Shown here piece by piece: positions 63,473-64,000 of a stretch of 64,000 nucleotides of DNA. Origin of the DNA: Blautia sp. (lineage in GTDB: Bacteria; Bacillota; Clostridia; Lachnospirales; Lachnospiraceae); NCBI GenBank assembly GCA_022770365.1, contig JALEHU010000099.1, positions 1 to 64,000 of the forward strand, given 5' to 3'. The position numbers were made by a program, and so were the translations under genes. How positions within the stretch are numbered: position 1 is the stretch's first letter; the number at the start of each line of letters is the position of its first letter. The notes beneath the pieces are model-generated. The model saw only the letters and a list, made by a program, of their open reading frames with translations. It was not told the origin of the DNA and made no database searches.

Positions 63473-64000
63473 ATGGAAAGAATGAAAAAAACACTGAATC
63501 ACATTTTTATTGACGGACTAAGCGGCATGGCACTGGGGCTTTTCTCCACTCTCATCGTGGGAACCATCATCCAGCAGATCGGCAGCCTGATTCCGGGGAA
63601 CTTAGGTGATATTATTTATGTCATCGGTAAGGTGGCTGCTGCTATGACAAGTGCCGGAATCGGCGTTGGCGTTGCCTACAAGTTCAAAGAAAGCCCGCTG
63701 GTTACTTTTTCTGCAGCGACCGCCGGCATGGTAGGCGGATTTGCCAGCAAGCTTCTGGCAGGTACCGTTCTCGTTGACGGAGCTATGGTCTTCTCCGGTC
63801 CGGGAGAGCCCCTGGGAGCTTTCATCGCAGCACTGGTTGGAATCGAACTTGGACATCTTGTTTCAGGAAAAACCAAAGTCGATATTCTGGTCACACCGCT
63901 TGTAACTATCCTGACAGGTTCTGCAGTCGGCCTGGTTCTCGGACCGCCTATTTCTTCATTTATGACCTGGCTGGGAAGTATTATTAACTGGGGTACGGAA
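63473..64000 (+). CDS. PTS IIC-like membrane transporter (PF13303 type), N-terminal part
   Basis: 176 residues visible before the right edge; ATG behind GAGGGAG. MERMKKTLNHIFIDGLSGMALGLF, then AAAMTSAGIGVGVAYKFKESPLVTFSA, FSGPGEPLGAFIAALVGIELG and VTILTGSAVGLVLGPPISSFM are the landmarks of this PTS IIC branch. At least four membrane segments are visible. Substrate unknown. Confidence 0.82.
   Translation, partial: MERMKKTLNHIFIDGLSGMALGLFSTLIVGTIIQQIGSLIPGNLGDIIYVIGKVAAAMTSAGIGVGVAYKFKESPLVTFSAATAGMVGGFASKLLAGTVLVDGAMVFSGPGEPLGAFIAALVGIELGHLVSGKTKVDILVTPLVTILTGSAVGLVLGPPISSFMTWLGSIINWGTE

Overview
The window looks like the chromosome of a low-to-mid GC Gram-positive gut anaerobe, most likely a Lachnospiraceae species of the Blautia/Ruminococcus type. 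This is inferred from strong GGAGG ribosome sites, meso-diaminopimelate dehydrogenase, DUF5685/DUF1836/DUF1002 proteins, ferredoxin-like aldo-keto reductases, NlpC/P60 hydrolases and choline/glucan-binding-type repeats. No rRNA, tRNA, phage, insertion sequence or CRISPR array was seen.

The first ~37 kb is dominated by cobalt/nickel and corrinoid genes. (a) 1-6.1 kb, minus strand: a cobalamin riboswitch leads an operon of an exported CbiK-type chelatase, a secreted one-domain protein, a 994-residue secreted protein with four beta-type domains plus one lobe of a periplasmic-binding-protein fold, and the start of a BtuF-like binding protein. (b) 10.8-13.3 kb: a CbiM-CbiQ-CbiO ECF transporter behind a structured leader. 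(c) 13.7-19.1 kb: a Nik/Dpp-type ABC importer with an odd repeat-rich gap between its permease genes. (d) 19.3-22.8 kb: a CPC-type P1B metal ATPase with twin CsoR operators, next to csoR and a DnaJ-like gene. (e) 23.0-28.7 kb: a second Nik/Opp/Cnt-type importer ending in a methyltransferase gene. (f) 29.2-34.2 kb: a LysR regulator, a second cobalamin riboswitch, and cbiMNQ followed by a CbiO-CbiK fusion. (g) 34.3-36.8 kb: an 824-residue methyltransferase / M14 deacylase / methyltransferase fusion.

Three of these blocks (b, e, g) share a 21-bp sequence, of the form TATCCCCC-N5-GGCTTGTA, that overlaps the -35 element of a good promoter. There are four copies, all reading leftward. This points to one regulon that joins the ECF transporter, the ABC importer and the fusion enzyme, and I regard it, with the riboswitch-controlled secreted locus, as the most novel content.

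The remaining 27 kb is mostly housekeeping or general: two cell-wall hydrolases, ddh, J-domain/TPR and DUF5685 genes, a flavin reductase, RlmI- and RlmD-type rRNA methyltransferases, a DUF1002 secreted protein, a VOC protein, a frameshifted MerR regulator beside an aldo-keto reductase, a HAD phosphatase, a diguanylate cyclase, a GNAT protein, pcrA, a GH36 alpha-galactosidase with a divergent AraC regulator, a DUF1836 protein and the start of a PTS IIC-like membrane protein at the right edge.
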